A stretch of DNA of 64,000 nucleotides, taken from Harmothoe impar. Lineage: Eukaryota > Annelida > Polychaeta > Phyllodocida > Polynoidae. A program made the translations under genes and the position numbers. Of this stretch, positions 62,626 to 64,000 are shown piece by piece. The notes under the pieces were generated by a model. That model made no database searches, was not told the origin of the DNA, and was given only the letters and a program-made list of their open reading frames with translations. Each line of letters opens with the position of its first letter. Position 1 is the stretch's first letter. The stretch lies in contig OX381709.1 of NCBI GenBank assembly GCA_947462335.1, positions 84,072,622-84,136,621 of the forward strand, written 5' to 3'.

Positions 62626-62871
62626 CCGTTATAAAAGAGTTTGTAATATAAACTTCGTTGGAAATACTCACATCTGGGACTAACCAGATGCTTTGGCTAT
62701 TGAGAACCACTCTCACATTCATATCAGCCAGATAGGCTTTTCTGATACTGCCATCAATCTTTACACCTTTCTCTCTTAGTCAGTCAATATAATTGATCCT
62801 GTATACCAAATATGAGACCACTCAAACTCCATCAGACTGGTTGACCCTTTAAGTAGAGCATTATATAACAA
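62626..62871. other. Unassigned spacer
   Basis: Nothing recognisable beyond TATACCAAATATGAGACCAC at 62811, like the end of the AGCTTTCATTTGATACC motif. Confidence 0.4.
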
Positions 62872-63018
62872 CCCAGTGAACAAATAACGTTATACAACAT
62901 TTTATAACGTTATATAACGTTATATAACGTTTCTCGAAGGCTCCTTACTATGGCATAATGTTATATGAAGTTTTACAACGTTATTTGGACGTAAAATAAC
63001 GTTTTCTTGTTAGCTGGG
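62872..63018 (-). mobile_element. Short CGTT-family MITE, AA target duplication
   Basis: CCCAGTGAACAAATAACG ... CTTGTTAGCTGGG, flanked by AA (62870-62871 and 63019-63020). Confidence 0.9.
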
Positions 63019-63099
63019 AAGGCCTCATGTTCATTTTGTCTTCATGAAGCACCAAAGCAGCACAGTTTAGTAACTCAGTGACAGAGCATCTATAATATA

Positions 63100-63172
63100 G
63101 TCAAAGATGGCACCCAGTAAAAGATGCCACCTGGTCAATGATGAAAACGTTGGCCAAAGTTTGTGAGACACC
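63100..63172. mobile_element. Right-end fragment of the GTGTCTCAC MITE
   Basis: GTCAAAGATGGCACCCAGT, AAGATGCCACCTGGTCAAT, AACGTTGGCC, GTGAGACACC. Two 17-mer-type units and the terminal block. Confidence 0.65.
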
Positions 63173-63315
63173 AGTGAGTTACACAATGGTGAATGGGCAT
63201 TGTACATAAACATGCTCTGCTACCCATTGATGGTTGGTGCAATAGATTACGAAAAAGTATCCCACCCTCCACGCATAGATCTGGTTGTATCAATTTATGT
63301 AAATTAGGTGTTTGT

Positions 63316-63540
63316 TTAACCATTTATAGGCTGCATAGTGCGTTGATGTCATGATGATGCATTCAACTCACCGGTGCTGCATTGATGCATCATGACGACC
63401 CTTTGGGAGTGTCTCAACCCAATAGAGTCAGCATGATGCTTGAATGCAGCACTGGTGGGTTACTCACCAGGGCTGCATTCATGCATCCTGACGACCAAGT
63501 GCATGATACATTAGGGTATCACGCCGTCCTTAGAGGATTA
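63316..63540. mobile_element. piggyBac-like MITE D17
   Basis: ACCATTTATAGGCTGCATAG ... CGCCGTCCTTAGAGGATTAA; interior ACTGGTGGGTTACTCACCAG. Confidence 0.7.
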
Positions 63541-63666
63541 AAGAGACATCTACACAATTAGCACCATCAGTTCCATCTCGCTATCTGCAGGACTGCTTTT
63601 AAAGCCCATTAGCAGTGGTCAGATGTTGACACCTGTAAGCAGCTCATGGCAGCTGGTAGCCTGACT

Positions 63667-63771
63667 GCACTGATATTCCTAGGCTCCCTATACAACCAAT
63701 CTCTCAGTCACTTGTGCCTAACTTAGTTAGTCACTTTTTGGCTCCCTATACGACCAACATAAATTAGTTAT
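63667..63771. mobile_element. CTACACTGATA-type MITE I4, left part
   Basis: GCACTGATATTCCTAGGCTC ... CTAACTTAGTTAGTCAC; interrupted by G2 and then the window end. Confidence 0.6.
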
Positions 63772-63997
63772 TACCGTAAATTCCCGCGTATTACCCGCAT
63801 CTCGCGTATAACCCGCACCCCCAACTCAGGAGAATTCTATAACCCGTTTTTGGATCTGAAAATGTCGATTTTAATACTGTTCTATAGTAATAAAAACCCT
63901 CGTATAACCCGCACCCTATATAGGCATGTTTGGTATCAAATGAAAGCTGGGTTTGATTCGCGTACAACCCGCGGGTAGTACGCGGGAATTTACGGTA
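63772..63997. mobile_element. TACCGTAAATTCCCGCG-type MITE G2, 226 bp
   Basis: TACCGTAAATTCCCGCG and CGCGGGAATTTACGGTA are exact complements; the next ten bases also pair with one change. Interior CGCGTATAACCCGCACCC and the inverted motif GGTATCAAATGAAAGCT at 63931. Confidence 0.88.
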
Positions 63998-64000
63998 TTG

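Overview
This is a stretch of animal nuclear DNA, most likely from an invertebrate with a repeat-rich genome. The evidence is a non-LTR retrotransposon of the Jockey/CR1/L2 type, two Polinton-like elements, many MITEs, tRNA-derived (SINE-like) modules and very gene-poor sequence. I cannot name the species. No host exon, rRNA gene, intact tRNA gene or CRISPR array is visible. Only two open reading frames look real: an intact but 5'-truncated LINE ORF (24621-27236) and an unrecognised single-exon 287-codon ORF (1220-2083). Nearly everything else is repeats nested in repeats, and most short ORFs here are chance readings of satellites, C/T-rich tracts or MITEs.

Layout. 1-3540 is the right part of a Polinton-like element (element 1). 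3541-8490 is a nest of MITEs and C/T-rich simple sequence. 8491-18349 is a complete 9.86 kb Polinton-like element (element 2) in the opposite orientation to element 1. It has two 708-bp terminal inverted repeats (TIRs) ending AG...CT and a 6-bp target duplication GACATA, and it sits inside a small CGTT-rich MITE whose halves flank it. 18350-24600 is mixed MITEs and simple repeats. 24621-27757 is the LINE, inserted in a Harbinger-type MITE. 27800-45200 is mainly alternating CGTT-family elements (2-bp target duplications) and TTAA-flanked piggyBac-like MITEs. This part includes a 3.2-kb CGTT element (37374-40618) that carries tRNA-like modules and a 35-bp perfect hairpin. 45803-46997 is a 1.2-kb CCCTAGTAGC element. 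48078-49995 is a 17-bp satellite with a ~660-bp higher-order repeat. 54005-55230 is a 146-bp tandem array whose units carry RFX X-box motifs. The rest of the window, to 64000, is more nested MITEs.

Most informative points. (1) The two Polinton-like copies can be compared within the window. Element 1 carries a gene-bearing ~980-bp segment that element 2 lacks at an exact junction, and element 2 carries two later insertions (449 bp, 5-bp TSD; 260 bp, TAA TSD) whose empty sites survive in element 1. (2) Each TIR holds a dense promoter-like array of E-box, E2F-like, ETS-like and CCAAT motifs. (3) Many CGTT-family copies show a 2-bp target duplication of any dinucleotide, several proven by empty sites in paralogous repeats. 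(4) The 17-bp satellite unit is the same as the subterminal tandem repeat of a 314-bp MITE, which suggests the satellite grew from a transposon end.
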